Below, in pieces: positions 37,736 to 46,923 of a DNA stretch of 64,000 nt. The stretch lies in contig NZ_JACIJH010000006.1 in NCBI RefSeq assembly GCF_014199295.1, forward strand, positions 124,001 to 188,000. The letters are read 5' to 3'. The notes beneath the pieces are model-generated. The model did not search any database. It was not told where the DNA came from and saw only the letters and a list, made by a program, of their open reading frames with translations. Origin of the DNA: Sphingopyxis panaciterrulae. GTDB taxonomy: Bacteria; Pseudomonadota; Alphaproteobacteria; Sphingomonadales; Sphingomonadaceae. The translations under genes and the position numbers were made by a program. Every line of letters starts with the position of its first letter. Positions within the stretch are counted from its first letter, which is position 1.

Positions 37736-37818
37736 CTCAAGGGACCCCCAAAAATATAAGTTAAACGACAAGGGCTGCCTTGCGGTTATTGGAAGTCCCC
37801 ATGGGGCAGCGAGGGGCG

Positions 37819-37847
37819 CATATATGGTCGGGGAGACCCCCTGTAAA
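37819..37847 (-). promoter_or_regulatory. Sigma70-type promoter of the decarboxylase gene
   Basis: On the minus strand TTTACA (37847-37842) and TATATG (37824-37819) are separated by exactly 17 bases. The expected transcript start near 37812 leaves a leader of about 75 bases before the TTG start. The leader includes an AT-rich patch (AACTTATATTTTTGGGGG). Confidence 0.6.
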
Positions 37848-37889
37848 GACCCTTTGCGGCACAAAAATCGCCGGCCGGGACTCGTCGCA

Positions 37890-39062
37890 TCAACTCAGCC
37901 GCGACTTGAAATCCTCATAGCCGAAGCGGCGGATTTCCTTCAATCCGTCGCTGTCGCTGTCCCACAGCCAGATCGACGGCAATGGGACGCCGTTGAAGCT
38001 ATTGGTCTTGACCATCGAATAATGCGCCTGGTCGAGGAAGGCGAAACGCTGGCCGACGCGGGCGTCGCCGGGCAGGCGATAATCGCCGATGACGTCGCCG
38101 GCGAGGCAGGAAGGGCCGCCGAGGCGGGTGATCGGGCCGCTCGCTTCTTCGCCCAGCATCGCGGGGCGATAGGGCGCCTCGATCACGTCGGGCATATGGC
38201 AGGTCGCGGAGATGTCGGTGATGCCGATCGCCATACCATTGTCGAACAGGTCGAGGATCTCGCCGACGAGGATGCCGGCGTCGAGCGCGACCGCCTCGCC
38301 AGGTTCGATCATCACGTCGCAGTCGGTCTCCGCGCGCACCCGCTTCAGGAAGGCGATGAGGTCGTCGGTCTGATAGTCGGCGCGGGTGACGTGATGGCCG
38401 CCGCCGAAATTGATCCATTTGAGGCTGCGGACATGCGGGCGGATGAGCGGCTGCACCGCCGCCCAGGTGCGTTCGAGCGGTGGGAAATCCTGCTCGCACA
38501 GCGTGTGCATGTGGATGCCGTCGACGCCCTCCAGATGTTCGGGGAGAATCTGCGTCACTGGAAAGCCGAGGCGGCTGCACGGCGCGGCGGGATCGTATTT
38601 CGCGACCTCGCCCTCGCTGTGCAGCGGATTGATGCGAAGGCCGATGTCGAAACTCTCGCCCTCGGCGCGGAGCCGGTCGAGCAGCGGACGAAAGCGCGCG
38701 ATCTGGCCCGGCGAGTTGAAGATCAGATGATCGGAGAGCGCCGCGATCTCGGGCAGATCGGCTTCCTTGTAGCCCGCGCAATAGGTTGCGACCTCACCCC
38801 CATATTCCTCGCGCCCCAGCTTCGCCTCGTACAGGCCCGACGCGCAGACGCCGTCGAGATATTCGGCGATGGTAGGCCCGAGCGACCACATCGAAAAGGC
38901 CTTGAGCGCGGCGAGAACGCGCGCGCCCGACGCGTCGCCGATCGCACGCAGCACCGCGAGATTGGCACGCACCTTCGCCGCATCGACGACGAAGGCGGGG
39001 GAGGGCACACGGGTAAGGTCGAAACGGGTAAAAGCTCCGGGATCACCGGCTCTGGTTTCCAT
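37890..39062 (-). CDS. nspC: Carboxynorspermidine/carboxyspermidine decarboxylase
   Basis: A 390-residue PLP enzyme that decarboxylates carboxyspermidine to spermidine (or carboxynorspermidine to norspermidine). The PLP lysine is Lys54 in VLAALKAFSMWSLG; HMHTLCEQDFPPLERT and WINFGGGHHVTRADYQ are family signatures. ATG 39062 (METRAGDPG) is chosen; the frame to 39125 has no family character. It is one of three polyamine genes within 4.3 kb on this strand. Confidence 0.94.
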   Translation of the reverse strand: METRAGDPGAFTRFDLTRVPSPAFVVDAAKVRANLAVLRAIGDASGARVLAALKAFSMWSLGPTIAEYLDGVCASGLYEAKLGREEYGGEVATYCAGYKEADLPEIAALSDHLIFNSPGQIARFRPLLDRLRAEGESFDIGLRINPLHSEGEVAKYDPAAPCSRLGFPVTQILPEHLEGVDGIHMHTLCEQDFPPLERTWAAVQPLIRPHVRSLKWINFGGGHHVTRADYQTDDLIAFLKRVRAETDCDVMIEPGEAVALDAGILVGEILDLFDNGMAIGITDISATCHMPDVIEAPYRPAMLGEEASGPITRLGGPSCLAGDVIGDYRLPGDARVGQRFAFLDQAHYSMVKTNSFNGVPLPSIWLWDSDSDGLKEIRRFGYEDFKSRLS

Positions 39063-39078
39063 GGGACTTATATTCCTG

Positions 39079-39429
39079 TCAGGCCGCAATCGGCCCCTTG
39101 AAGATGAAGAAGGCGCCCCCCGCAATCAAGGCGAAGCCGATAAGATGGTTCACCGTCATCCGTTCGCCGAGCCAGAAGGTCGCAAAACCCGCGAAGACGA
39201 TCAACGTGATGACCTCCTGCATCGTCTTGAGTTCGGCGGTGGAATAGACAGCGTGGCCGATGCGGTTCGCGGGCACGGCCAGGCAATATTCGAAGAAGGC
39301 GATCCCCCAGGCGAGCAGCACCGCGAGCCAGACCGGCCGCGAGAGATCTCCCAGATGGCCGTACCAGGCGAAGGTCATGAAGATGTTGGAGACGAAGAGC
39401 AGGCCGATAGGCAGGAGATAGGCGGTCAT
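39079..39429 (-). CDS. DMT-type small membrane protein (DUF486 family)
   Basis: A 116-residue membrane protein with four hydrophobic segments (about residues 3-22, 35-53, 69-87, 93-112), resembling DUF486 members of the drug/metabolite transporter superfamily. It starts at ATG 39429 (MTAYLLPIGLLFVSN) after TGGAG. A longer frame to 39510 exists only because a palindromic repeat is open in that frame. It lies between two polyamine genes, so a link to polyamine transport is possible but not shown. Confidence 0.85.
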   Translation of the reverse strand: MTAYLLPIGLLFVSNIFMTFAWYGHLGDLSRPVWLAVLLAWGIAFFEYCLAVPANRIGHAVYSTAELKTMQEVITLIVFAGFATFWLGERMTVNHLIGFALIAGGAFFIFKGPIAA

Positions 39430-39456
39430 AATGAAGCTCCAACGCCATTTGCCGTT

Positions 39457-39478
39457 CGCCCCCGCCTTCGCGGGGGCG
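39457..39478. repeat. GC-stem palindrome, partial copy
   Basis: CGCCCCCGCCTTCGCGGGGGCG is cut to a 22-bp hairpin of the family seen at 15349 and 58627. It lies 28 bases upstream of the DUF486 start. Confidence 0.7.
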
Positions 39479-39486
39479 GGCTCTGC

Positions 39487-39546
39487 GCTCGTCGAATGGC
39501 CGTTCTTCACTTTAGGTGTTGAAGGAAGAACAGTGCTTCGACAAGC
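39487..39546. repeat. Imperfect 22-bp inverted repeat, CCGTTCGTG...CGAGC family
   Basis: The arms at 39487-39508 and 39525-39546 are near reverse complements. The sequence read leftward from 39559 (CCGTTCGTGCCGAGCTTGTC) resembles one arm of the element at 55476-55557. Confidence 0.65.
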
Positions 39547-39579
39547 TCGGCACGAACGGAATACAGGTTGGCGCGTCGG

Positions 39580-40800
39580 TTAAAAGTCAAGCGGCGCGTC
39601 CAGTTCCTTCACCTGCCACGGCAGGCCGTGCCGGTTCAGCATGTCCATGAAGGGGTCGGGGTCCATCTGTTCCATGTTGAACACGCCGTCGCCGTTCCAC
39701 GTCCCCGTGACCATCATCGCCGCGCCGATCATCGCGGGCACGCCGGTGGTGTAGCTAACCGCCTGATTGCCGGTTTCGGCATAAGCCTCCTCATGGTCGC
39801 AGATATTGTATAGGTAGAGCGTCTTTTCCTTGCCGTCCTTGCCGAGGCCGGTCGCGATCACGCCGATGTTGGTCTTGCCCTTCGTCGTCTCGCCCAGGCT
39901 CGACGGCTCGGGAAGCACGGCCTTCAGGAACTGGAGCGGGACGATCTCGCGGCCTTCGTAGATCACGGGGTCGATGCGCGTCATGCCGACGTTCTGGAGC
40001 ACTGTCAGGTGCTGGATATAGGCATCGCCGAAGGTCATCCAGAAGCGGATGCGCTTGATCTCGGGCAGGTGCGTCTTCAGGCTTTCGATCTCCTCATGAT
40101 ACATGAGGTACATGGTCTTTGGCCCAACCTCCTCGAAATCGAATTGCTGCTTCACCGACATCGGCGGGGTCTCGACCCAGTCTCCATTTTCCCAGTGGCG
40201 CGCGACCGCGGTCACCTCGCGGATATTGATCTCCGGATTGAAATTGGTCGCGAAATGCTGGCCATGATCGCCGCCGTTGCAGTCGAGAATGTCGAGCGTG
40301 TCGATGCGTTCGAAATGATGCTTCTTCAGCCAGGTCGTGAAGACGCTGGTCACGCCGGGGTCGAAGCCCGAACCGAGTAGTGCCATCAGTCCCGCATCCC
40401 TGAAGCGGTCGTGATAGGCCCATTGCCAGTGATATTCGAACTTCGCCTCGTCGCGCGGCTCGTAGTTCGCGGTGTCGAGATAATGCGCGCCGGTCGACAG
40501 GCACGCCTCCATGATCGTCAGGTCCTGATAGGGAAGGGCGAGGTTGACGACATGCGTCGCGCCGGTCTCGCGGATGAGCGCCGCAGTGGCGTCGATATGG
40601 TCGGCGTCAACTTCGGCGGTCCTGATCGTGATACCGGTGCGCGCCTTCACCGATTCGGCGATCGCGTCGCATTTGAACTTGCGACGGCTGGCCAGCGTGA
40701 TGTCGGGGAAGATATCGGCGTTCGCCTTATGAACTTGGGCCATCTTGTGCACCGCGACCGAGCCGACGCCGCCCGCGCCGATCACCAGAACCTTGCTCAT
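39580..40800 (-). CDS. Carboxynorspermidine/carboxyspermidine dehydrogenase (saccharopine dehydrogenase family)
   Basis: A 406-residue NADPH-dependent enzyme that condenses a diamine with aspartate semialdehyde to carboxyspermidine. The dinucleotide fold is VLVIGAGGVGSVAVHKMAQ at the N-terminus; LGSGFDPGVTSVFTTWLKKH and LDCNGGDHGQHFATNFNPEI are signatures of the spermidine branch rather than true saccharopine reductase. ATG 40800 (MSKVLVIG) is chosen over ATG 40815. With nspC and the decarboxylase nearby the assignment is strong. It is divergent from the dehydratase gene at 40866. Confidence 0.92.
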   Translation of the reverse strand: MSKVLVIGAGGVGSVAVHKMAQVHKANADIFPDITLASRRKFKCDAIAESVKARTGITIRTAEVDADHIDATAALIRETGATHVVNLALPYQDLTIMEACLSTGAHYLDTANYEPRDEAKFEYHWQWAYHDRFRDAGLMALLGSGFDPGVTSVFTTWLKKHHFERIDTLDILDCNGGDHGQHFATNFNPEINIREVTAVARHWENGDWVETPPMSVKQQFDFEEVGPKTMYLMYHEEIESLKTHLPEIKRIRFWMTFGDAYIQHLTVLQNVGMTRIDPVIYEGREIVPLQFLKAVLPEPSSLGETTKGKTNIGVIATGLGKDGKEKTLYLYNICDHEEAYAETGNQAVSYTTGVPAMIGAAMMVTGTWNGDGVFNMEQMDPDPFMDMLNRHGLPWQVKELDAPLDF

Positions 40801-40865
40801 TCGAAAAATCTCCATTGGCGGGCGATGCCGCTTGTCTTGTATGCGGCGCCCTATAGGACGAAGCC

Positions 40866-41855
40866 ATGACACAGCAAAGCCCCGATCCCCTGCGCGATCT
40901 GGTGCGGGCGCCCACCCTCGCCGGGGTTGAACGCGCGGCGGCGAAAGTCGCTGCATTGCTCCCGCCGACGCCGCTACTGCCGATCGAGATCGACGGTGCG
41001 ACCATCTGGTGCAAGGCCGAGTGCTTACAGCCGGTCGGCGCGTTCAAGATCCGCGGCGCGTGGCACCGGCTGACCGACCTGACGCCCGAACAGGCCGCCG
41101 TCGGGGTCGTCGGCGTGTCGAGCGGCAATCATGCGCAGGGGGTCGCCTGGGCGGCAAAGCGGCTGGGGATCAGGGCGACGATCGTGATGCCGAGCAACGC
41201 GCCGGAGATGAAGCTCGACGCGACGCGCGCGCTGGGGGCCGAGGTCGTGCTCTACGACCGCGTCACCGAATCGCGCGACGCGGTGGCGGCGAAGCTGCTG
41301 GACGAGCGCGGCGGCACGCTCGTCCATGCCTATGGCGATCCCTGGATCATCGAGGGGCAGGGCACGGCCGGGATCGAGGCGCACGCGCAGATGCAGGCGC
41401 GCGGGATCGACGGGCCCGACACGGTGATCGCCTGTTGCGGGGGTGGCGGATTGTCGGCGGGGCTCGCGCTCGCATGTCCGGATGCCGAGGTGATCGCGGT
41501 CGAGCCCGAAGGCTGGGACGATGTGACCCGCAGCCTGGAGGCCGGGACGATCCTGTCGGTCGAGGACCTCAGCTATCCGACCGAATGCGACGCGCTGCAG
41601 ACGCCGCAGACCTGGCCGATCAATTTCGCGGTGCTGCAGGCGCGTGGGGTGCGCGGCGTGGCCGTGACGCGCGACGAGGTGCGCCACGCGATGCGGGTGG
41701 CGTTCGAGAAGCTGCATCTGGTCGTCGAGCCGGGCGGCGCGGCGGCGCTCGCTGCCTTGCTCGCGGGCAAGGTCGCGCCGGGGCGGGCGACGCTCGTCAC
41801 CCTGTCGGGCGGCAATGTCGACCCGCGGCGCTATGCGGAGATACTCGCGGGATAG
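40866..41855 (+). CDS. PLP-dependent threonine/serine dehydratase family protein
   Basis: A 329-residue fold-type II PLP enzyme. The PLP lysine is in VGAFKIRGAW (about residue 60), SSGNHAQGVAWAAK binds the substrate carboxylate, and CCGGGGLSAGLA holds the PLP phosphate. It lacks the C-terminal ACT regulatory domain of biosynthetic IlvA, so it is a catabolic threonine/serine dehydratase or a racemase-like relative. It is 65 bases from the divergent carboxyspermidine dehydrogenase gene. Confidence 0.88.
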   Translation: MTQQSPDPLRDLVRAPTLAGVERAAAKVAALLPPTPLLPIEIDGATIWCKAECLQPVGAFKIRGAWHRLTDLTPEQAAVGVVGVSSGNHAQGVAWAAKRLGIRATIVMPSNAPEMKLDATRALGAEVVLYDRVTESRDAVAAKLLDERGGTLVHAYGDPWIIEGQGTAGIEAHAQMQARGIDGPDTVIACCGGGGLSAGLALACPDAEVIAVEPEGWDDVTRSLEAGTILSVEDLSYPTECDALQTPQTWPINFAVLQARGVRGVAVTRDEVRHAMRVAFEKLHLVVEPGGAAALAALLAGKVAPGRATLVTLSGGNVDPRRYAEILAG

Positions 41856-41903
41856 GGGAAACTTATCCTGTGCAATGCGTTGGGCGATGGAAGGAGACGG
41901 ACG

Positions 41904-42371
41904 ATGAAGATGCACATGACCCTCGCGGCCTCGACGGCCCTGGTGCTGCTCGCCGGCTGCGAAAAGGCCGAGGCGCCCGCACCCGGCGACACGGCCACGA
42001 AGACCGAGATATCGGCCGAAACGGTGCCGCCGGTCGATGCGACCACCGCGCCGCCGGTCGATCCCGAAGCCGATCCGGCTACCGCGCCGCATCGCTTCGC
42101 GAGTTGGGCCGGGAAATGGACGGGGGTCGAGGGCATGTACGTCACCATCACCCCGACCGAGCCCGAGCATTACAAGCTGGACATGCAGTCGGACCTCGAC
42201 ACCAAGGGCACCTATGAAGGCCATGACAGCGAGCACGGCATCCAGTTCGAGCGCGGCGGCAAGCCCTTCACCCTCTATCGGACCAATGGCGACGACATCG
42301 GCCTCAAATATCTGACCGGCAAGACGGAGTGCCTGAAGGTGCAGGACGGCGAGGGCTATTGCCGCGATTGA
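41904..42371 (+). CDS. Putative lipoprotein
   Basis: A 155-residue protein of unknown function. MKMHMTLAASTALVLLAGCE is a lipoprotein signal with lipobox LAGC; a Pro/Thr/Ala-rich linker follows (about 21-63) and then a compact domain with WAGKWTGVEGMYVTI and KTECLKVQDGEGYC. ATG 41904 follows AAGGAGACGGACG; an in-frame TTG at 41880 is less likely. Confidence 0.82.
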   Translation: MKMHMTLAASTALVLLAGCEKAEAPAPGDTATKTEISAETVPPVDATTAPPVDPEADPATAPHRFASWAGKWTGVEGMYVTITPTEPEHYKLDMQSDLDTKGTYEGHDSEHGIQFERGGKPFTLYRTNGDDIGLKYLTGKTECLKVQDGEGYCRD

Positions 42372-42394
42372 GGAAGCGATGAAGGGGGGACGGA

Positions 42395-42988
42395 ATGGAT
42401 GAGATCGCGACGGCGGTTCCGTCAGACTATCCGGCGCTGATCGAGACGCTGGCGCAGGCGTTTCAGAGCGATCCGGCGCTGTCGTGGATTCTTCCCGACC
42501 CCCAACACCGTGCTCATGCGCTGCGCGGCCTGTTCCGCACCCTCGTTCCCGCCGACATGCGCGCGGGCGTGGCGCTGCGCGCCATGAACGATGAAGCGGC
42601 AGCATTGTGGCGCGCGCCGGGGCGGGCGCACAGCGGCGGGATGGAATTCCTGCGCACCGTGTTGCCCCTGGTCGCGACCTTCGGCACAGCGCTGCCGCGC
42701 GGACTGCGCGTCCAGAGCAGTATCGACGCGCACCGGCCCCAAGGGCGTTTCTGGTATCTCCATTATGTTGGCGTGCGGCCCGAACAGCAGGGCAAGGGGC
42801 ACGGCGGCCGGATCATCCGGGCGCAGACCGCCGTTGCCGATACCGAAGGGTTGCCCTGCTGGCTCGAAACCGCGACGTCGGCGAATGTGCCGATCTATGA
42901 ACGGTTGGGATTCGTCACGCAGGCGGAATGGGACATTGCGGGCTGCGGTCCGCATTTCTGGGGGATGATGCGCGCGCCACGGGATTAG
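42395..42988 (+). CDS. GNAT-family N-acetyltransferase
   Basis: A 197-residue acetyltransferase. WYLHYVGVRPEQQGKGHGGR at about residues 118-137 is the acetyl-CoA loop (Q/R-x-x-G-x-G), followed by CWLETATSANVPIYERLGF, the usual motif B. The substrate is unknown. ATG 42395 follows AAGGGGGGACGGA. Confidence 0.88.
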   Translation: MDEIATAVPSDYPALIETLAQAFQSDPALSWILPDPQHRAHALRGLFRTLVPADMRAGVALRAMNDEAAALWRAPGRAHSGGMEFLRTVLPLVATFGTALPRGLRVQSSIDAHRPQGRFWYLHYVGVRPEQQGKGHGGRIIRAQTAVADTEGLPCWLETATSANVPIYERLGFVTQAEWDIAGCGPHFWGMMRAPRD

Positions 42989-43066
42989 GCGCCCAATGCC
43001 GCGCTTCGGGGTGGCAATCCATGGAGTGGCTGTTAGGATCGGTTCGTCGAATATCCGGGGGGAATC

Positions 43067-44602
43067 ATGGCTCTGTTTCGAACGATACCTTGGCTGCTTG
43101 CGGCCCTGCTGGTCCTGTCCGCGGTGCCCGCCCGCGCCGAATGGCGCGAGGCAAGCAGCGCGCATTTTCTCGTCTATGGCGATATCAGCGCCAGCAAGCT
43201 TCGCGAATATTCGGAGCGGCTCGAGCGCTATGACAGCGCGTTGCGGCTGATCACCAACCATGCGGAAACGGGTGCGTCGAGTCGAAACCGCGTCACCGTC
43301 TATCTGATGCCGAGTATGAGCGACCTGCGAAAACTCTATACGGGCGGCGGAGGCAGCACGTCGGTTGCCGGTTTCTATATTTCCTCGTTCGAGGGTTCGC
43401 GCGCTTTCATGCCCGCAGACTTGTCCGGCGACGGTCCATCGGCGCAAACGATCATGTTCCATGAATACGCCCACCACATGTTACTCAGCAGCGCGACCGA
43501 ATATTATCCGCGCTGGCTGACCGAAGGCATGGCCGAATTTTTCATGGTCAGCCGTCTCAATCGCGACGGCAGCATCATGATCGGCCTGCCGAACGATGAC
43601 CGGGCCTATTCGCTGACCGCCTTCCGCCGCATGCGCGCGTCCGAACTGCTGGCGTCGGATACCAAGAAGCTGTCGGCCTTCGACGAGGCGCAGCTTTATG
43701 CGTCGGGTTGGCTTTTGACCCATTATCTGCTGCTTGGTGGCAAGCGCGATGGCCAGCTCGTCAAATATATCGCCCTGATCAACAAGGGTGATACATGGGA
43801 ACAGGCGGCGAAGGCGGCGTTCGGTGATCTTGGCAAACTCGACCAGGATCTGGAGGCCTATCGCCGCACGCGCGGAATGAAGGTTTTCACCATCCCCGCC
43901 GACAAGCTGAGCACCGGCAAGATCGAGATCAGCGAACTGACGCCAGGTGCGGCGGCGATCATGCCCTATCGTATCCGCTCCGCGCGCGGCGTCGATAAGA
44001 AAATGGCGGCCGAACTGGTCGGCGAAGCGCGACCGGTAGCGGCTCGCTATGCTGGCGACGCGTTCGTTCAGCGTGCGATGGCCGAAATCGAATATGACGC
44101 GGAAAATGACGCTGAAGCGGAAGCGGCCGCGGACCGCGCGCTCGCGCTGGATCCCGGGTTGGTCCCGGCGATGCTTTATAAGGGGCGCGTCCTCGCGCGC
44201 CGCGCAGCCAAAAATGATAGGGCCGACGATTGGAAGGCCGCACGGTCGTGGTTCATCAAGGCGAACCATGCCGACCCCGATTTCGCACTGCCGCTCGTCC
44301 TCTATTATGACAGCTATGCGCGTGCGGGTGAGAAACCCAGCAAAGGCGCGGTCACTGCGATCATGCGCGCGATTCAGCTCGTCCCGCAATCGACCCATGT
44401 GCGCTTCAACGTCGGTCGCCAACTCGTGATCGAAAAGGATCTGACGTTGGCGCGTAAGGTGCTGGCTCCCGTGCTGTTCAGCCCGCACAATGCGCAAAAT
44501 GAATCACTGGCCAAGGTTGCCGGGCTGTTCGACGAAAAGGCTTCGCCCGAAGCGATATTGAAGGCGATGGATGAAGCGCAATGGGGTGAGGCTGGCGAAT
44601 GA
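43067..44602 (+). CDS. Exported gluzincin-like metallopeptidase with TPR tail
   Basis: A 511-residue protein with a signal peptide (MALFRTIPWLLAALLVLSAV, cut after ARA). HEYAH at residues 132-136 is an HExxH zinc motif, and Glu153 in RWLTEGMAEFFM is in the right place for the third ligand, as in gluzincins and DUF1570 proteins. Residues about 335-505 look like TPR helices (AEAAADRALALDPGLVPAML). A periplasmic peptidase or peptidase-like scaffold is inferred. Start ATG 43067 follows GGGGGGAATC. It converges with hemA. Confidence 0.82.
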   Translation: MALFRTIPWLLAALLVLSAVPARAEWREASSAHFLVYGDISASKLREYSERLERYDSALRLITNHAETGASSRNRVTVYLMPSMSDLRKLYTGGGGSTSVAGFYISSFEGSRAFMPADLSGDGPSAQTIMFHEYAHHMLLSSATEYYPRWLTEGMAEFFMVSRLNRDGSIMIGLPNDDRAYSLTAFRRMRASELLASDTKKLSAFDEAQLYASGWLLTHYLLLGGKRDGQLVKYIALINKGDTWEQAAKAAFGDLGKLDQDLEAYRRTRGMKVFTIPADKLSTGKIEISELTPGAAAIMPYRIRSARGVDKKMAAELVGEARPVAARYAGDAFVQRAMAEIEYDAENDAEAEAAADRALALDPGLVPAMLYKGRVLARRAAKNDRADDWKAARSWFIKANHADPDFALPLVLYYDSYARAGEKPSKGAVTAIMRAIQLVPQSTHVRFNVGRQLVIEKDLTLARKVLAPVLFSPHNAQNESLAKVAGLFDEKASPEAILKAMDEAQWGEAGE

Positions 44603-44641
44603 GAGCCGAAATCCGGACTTTCTGCGGGACGTGAGCGGCGG

Positions 44642-45862
44642 TCAGGCCGCTTTCTGCAGCTCCAGGTCGAGTCGGCTCCAGATCTCGACCAGCGCCGCGG
44701 TCAGGTTGCGCATCATCGCTTCGTCGTGCGTCGGTCCCGGCGTGAAGCGCAGGCGCTCGGTGCCGCGGGGGACGGTCGGGAAATTGATCGGCTGCACATA
44801 GACGCCATATTCGGCGAGGAGGATGTCGCTGATCTTCTTTGCACGCACCGGGTCGCCGACCATCAGGGGTACGATGTGCGTCGTCGAATTCATGACCGGC
44901 AGCCCGGCGTCGCGGAAGCTCTGCTTGAGGAAGGCCGCGGCGGCCTGCTGCGCTTCGCGCTCGACGCTCGACTGCTTGAGGTGCCGTACGCTGGCGAGCA
45001 CGCCCGCGACGAGTACCGGCGACAGGCTGGTCGTGAAGATGAAGCCCGGCGCATAGCTGCGGATCACGTCGATGATGTTCCGGTCGGCGGCGATATAGCC
45101 GCCCATCACGCCGAACGCCTTGCCCAGCGTGCCCTCGATGATGTCGACGCGGTGCGCCGCCTCGTCGCGGTCGGTGATGCCGCCGCCGCGCGGGCCGTAC
45201 ATGCCGACGGCATGGACCTCGTCGCAATAGGTGAGGGCGTTGTATTTCTCGGCGAGGTCGCAGATCGCGTGGATCGGCGCGATGTCGCCATCCATCGAAT
45301 AGACGCTTTCGAACGCGATCAGCTTCGCGGTCGCGGGATCGTCGGCGGCGAGCAGTTCCTCGAGATGCTCGAGGTCGTTGTGGCGCCACACGCGCTTTTC
45401 ACAGCCCGAATTGCGGATACCCGCGATCATCGACGCGTGGTTGAGCTCGTCCGAATAGATGATGCAATGCGGCAGCAGCTTGCCGAGCGTGCCGAGCGTC
45501 GCCTCGTTCGAGATATAGCCCGAGGTGAAGAGCAGTGCGCCTTCCTTGCCGTGCAGGTCGGCAAGCTCGGCCTCGAGGTCGATGTGATAATGGGTATTGC
45601 CCGCGATGTTGCGCGTGCCGCCGGCGCCCGCGCCGACGTCGTGCAGTGCCTCTTCCATCGCCGCGACGACCTTGGGATGCTGGCCCATCGACAGATAGTC
45701 GTTCGAGCACCAGACGGTGATCGGCTTCGGTCCGTTGTGACCCGCGAAGCAGCGTGCGTTGGGGAAGGCGCCCTTGTTGCGCAGGATGTCGATGAAGACG
45801 CGGTAGCGACCTTCCTCATGGAGGCGGTCGATGGCCCGGGCGAAAATATCGTTGTAGTTCAC
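44642..45862 (-). CDS. hemA: 5-aminolevulinate synthase
   Basis: A 406-residue PLP enzyme that condenses glycine and succinyl-CoA, the first heme step in alphaproteobacteria. The PLP lysine is in [17 protein letters not shown] (about residue 245); [20 protein letters not shown] and [15 protein letters not shown] are N-terminal signatures. I chose GTG 45862 (VNYNDIF); the frame above it to 45991 has no family character. A relative such as 2-amino-3-ketobutyrate ligase is excluded by the [19 protein letters not shown] segment. Confidence 0.95.
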   Translation of the reverse strand: MNYNDIFARAIDRLHEEGRYRVFIDILRNKGAFPNARCFAGHNGPKPITVWCSNDYLSMGQHPKVVAAMEEALHDVGAGAGGTRNIAGNTHYHIDLEAELADLHGKEGALLFTSGYISNEATLGTLGKLLPHCIIYSDELNHASMIAGIRNSGCEKRVWRHNDLEHLEELLAADDPATAKLIAFESVYSMDGDIAPIHAICDLAEKYNALTYCDEVHAVGMYGPRGGGITDRDEAAHRVDIIEGTLGKAFGVMGGYIAADRNIIDVIRSYAPGFIFTTSLSPVLVAGVLASVRHLKQSSVEREAQQAAAAFLKQSFRDAGLPVMNSTTHIVPLMVGDPVRAKKISDILLAEYGVYVQPINFPTVPRGTERLRFTPGPTHDEAMMRNLTAALVEIWSRLDLELQKAA

Positions 45863-45977
45863 TATGCAGCCCCGCGGGTTGTTCCAGCGTGCGCCGCTCC
45901 CTCCGGCGGCGGTGTTGGGCGGGGCAATAGCTTCGAAAGCCGCAGAAATCCAGTGCGAACGATTCGCAGCAGATAGG

Positions 45978-46784
45978 TCAAATTGTCTCAACCCGGCCGA
46001 TGCCCCAGGGGGTGAGCGCGGCGAGCGGCGGGGGCGGATGGTCGGGACTGCGCGTAAAGACGGCGATGCCGGGCGCGGCTTCGGCGGGCCAGTCCTGCCC
46101 CTCGGTCAGGTGGGCTATGCGGCGCGCGATGCCCGCGGCGCCGTCGATCAGGCGCACGCCGGGGCCGGCCTCCGCCTGCAATTCGGCCTCCAGCAGCGGG
46201 AAATGGGTGCAGGCGAGGACGATGACGTCCATTGCCGCACCGCCTGGCTGGTCGCGCAGCCCGGCGATGGCGCGGGCGATGACCGTGGGGTCGACTGCTT
46301 CCCCGCGCAGCTTCGCCTCGGCGGCGGTCACAAGGCCGGGGCTGCCGTGGCGCAGCACCGTCCTGCCGGTGGCGAAACGGGCGCTCAGATCGTCGACATA
46401 GGGCTGGCGCACCGTCGCTTCGGTGCCGAGCACGCCGATGAAGCCGCTCTTCGTCATCTCGGCGGCGGGCTTGATCGCAGGCACCGTGCCGACGATCGGC
46501 AGGTCGAGCGCCGCGCGAACATGGGCGAGCGCGATCGTCGAGGCGGTGTTGCAGGCGATCACCGCGAGGCGCGGCTGATAGCGCTCGACAAGCCGCCCGA
46601 GCAGCGCGGGAACCCGCGCGGCAAGTTCCTCGTCACTCTTCTTGCCATAGGGCAGGCCGGCATAATCGGCGGCATAGACGATCGGCGCGGTCGGCAGCAG
46701 CGCGCGCGTCGGCCCAAGCACGGTGAGACCGCCGAGACCGCTGTCGAAAAAAAGGAGGGGGGCTTGCGCGGCGGGCGATGACAT
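45978..46784 (-). CDS. murI: Glutamate racemase
   Basis: A 268-residue enzyme that supplies D-glutamate for peptidoglycan. The two catalytic cysteines are in [12 protein letters not shown] (about residue 79) and [14 protein letters not shown] (about 191); [14 protein letters not shown] is the N-terminal Asp-Ser motif. ATG 46784 (MSSPAAQAP) is chosen over the in-frame ATG at 46925, whose extension has no family character. Confidence 0.95.
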   Translation of the reverse strand: MSSPAAQAPLLFFDSGLGGLTVLGPTRALLPTAPIVYAADYAGLPYGKKSDEELAARVPALLGRLVERYQPRLAVIACNTASTIALAHVRAALDLPIVGTVPAIKPAAEMTKSGFIGVLGTEATVRQPYVDDLSARFATGRTVLRHGSPGLVTAAEAKLRGEAVDPTVIARAIAGLRDQPGGAAMDVIVLACTHFPLLEAELQAEAGPGVRLIDGAAGIARRIAHLTEGQDWPAEAAPGIAVFTRSPDHPPPPLAALTPWGIGRVETI

Positions 46785-46923
46785 GCATGTCCGCCTAGCA
46801 GGCGGGCGGGCCGCGCTCAATCGCTCCGGCGTGTTGGTCCATTTCGGTGGCCACCCGATCCGAATCCGTTGATCGGGGCGCGCAATGCCGCCAATATGCG
46901 GACGAACGAGCCGGGGGAATGCC

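Noticed and set aside
39430..39510. An N-terminal extension of the DUF486 protein
   Set aside because: It is encoded by a palindromic repeat and has no membrane or family character; the family starts at the first hydrophobic segment.
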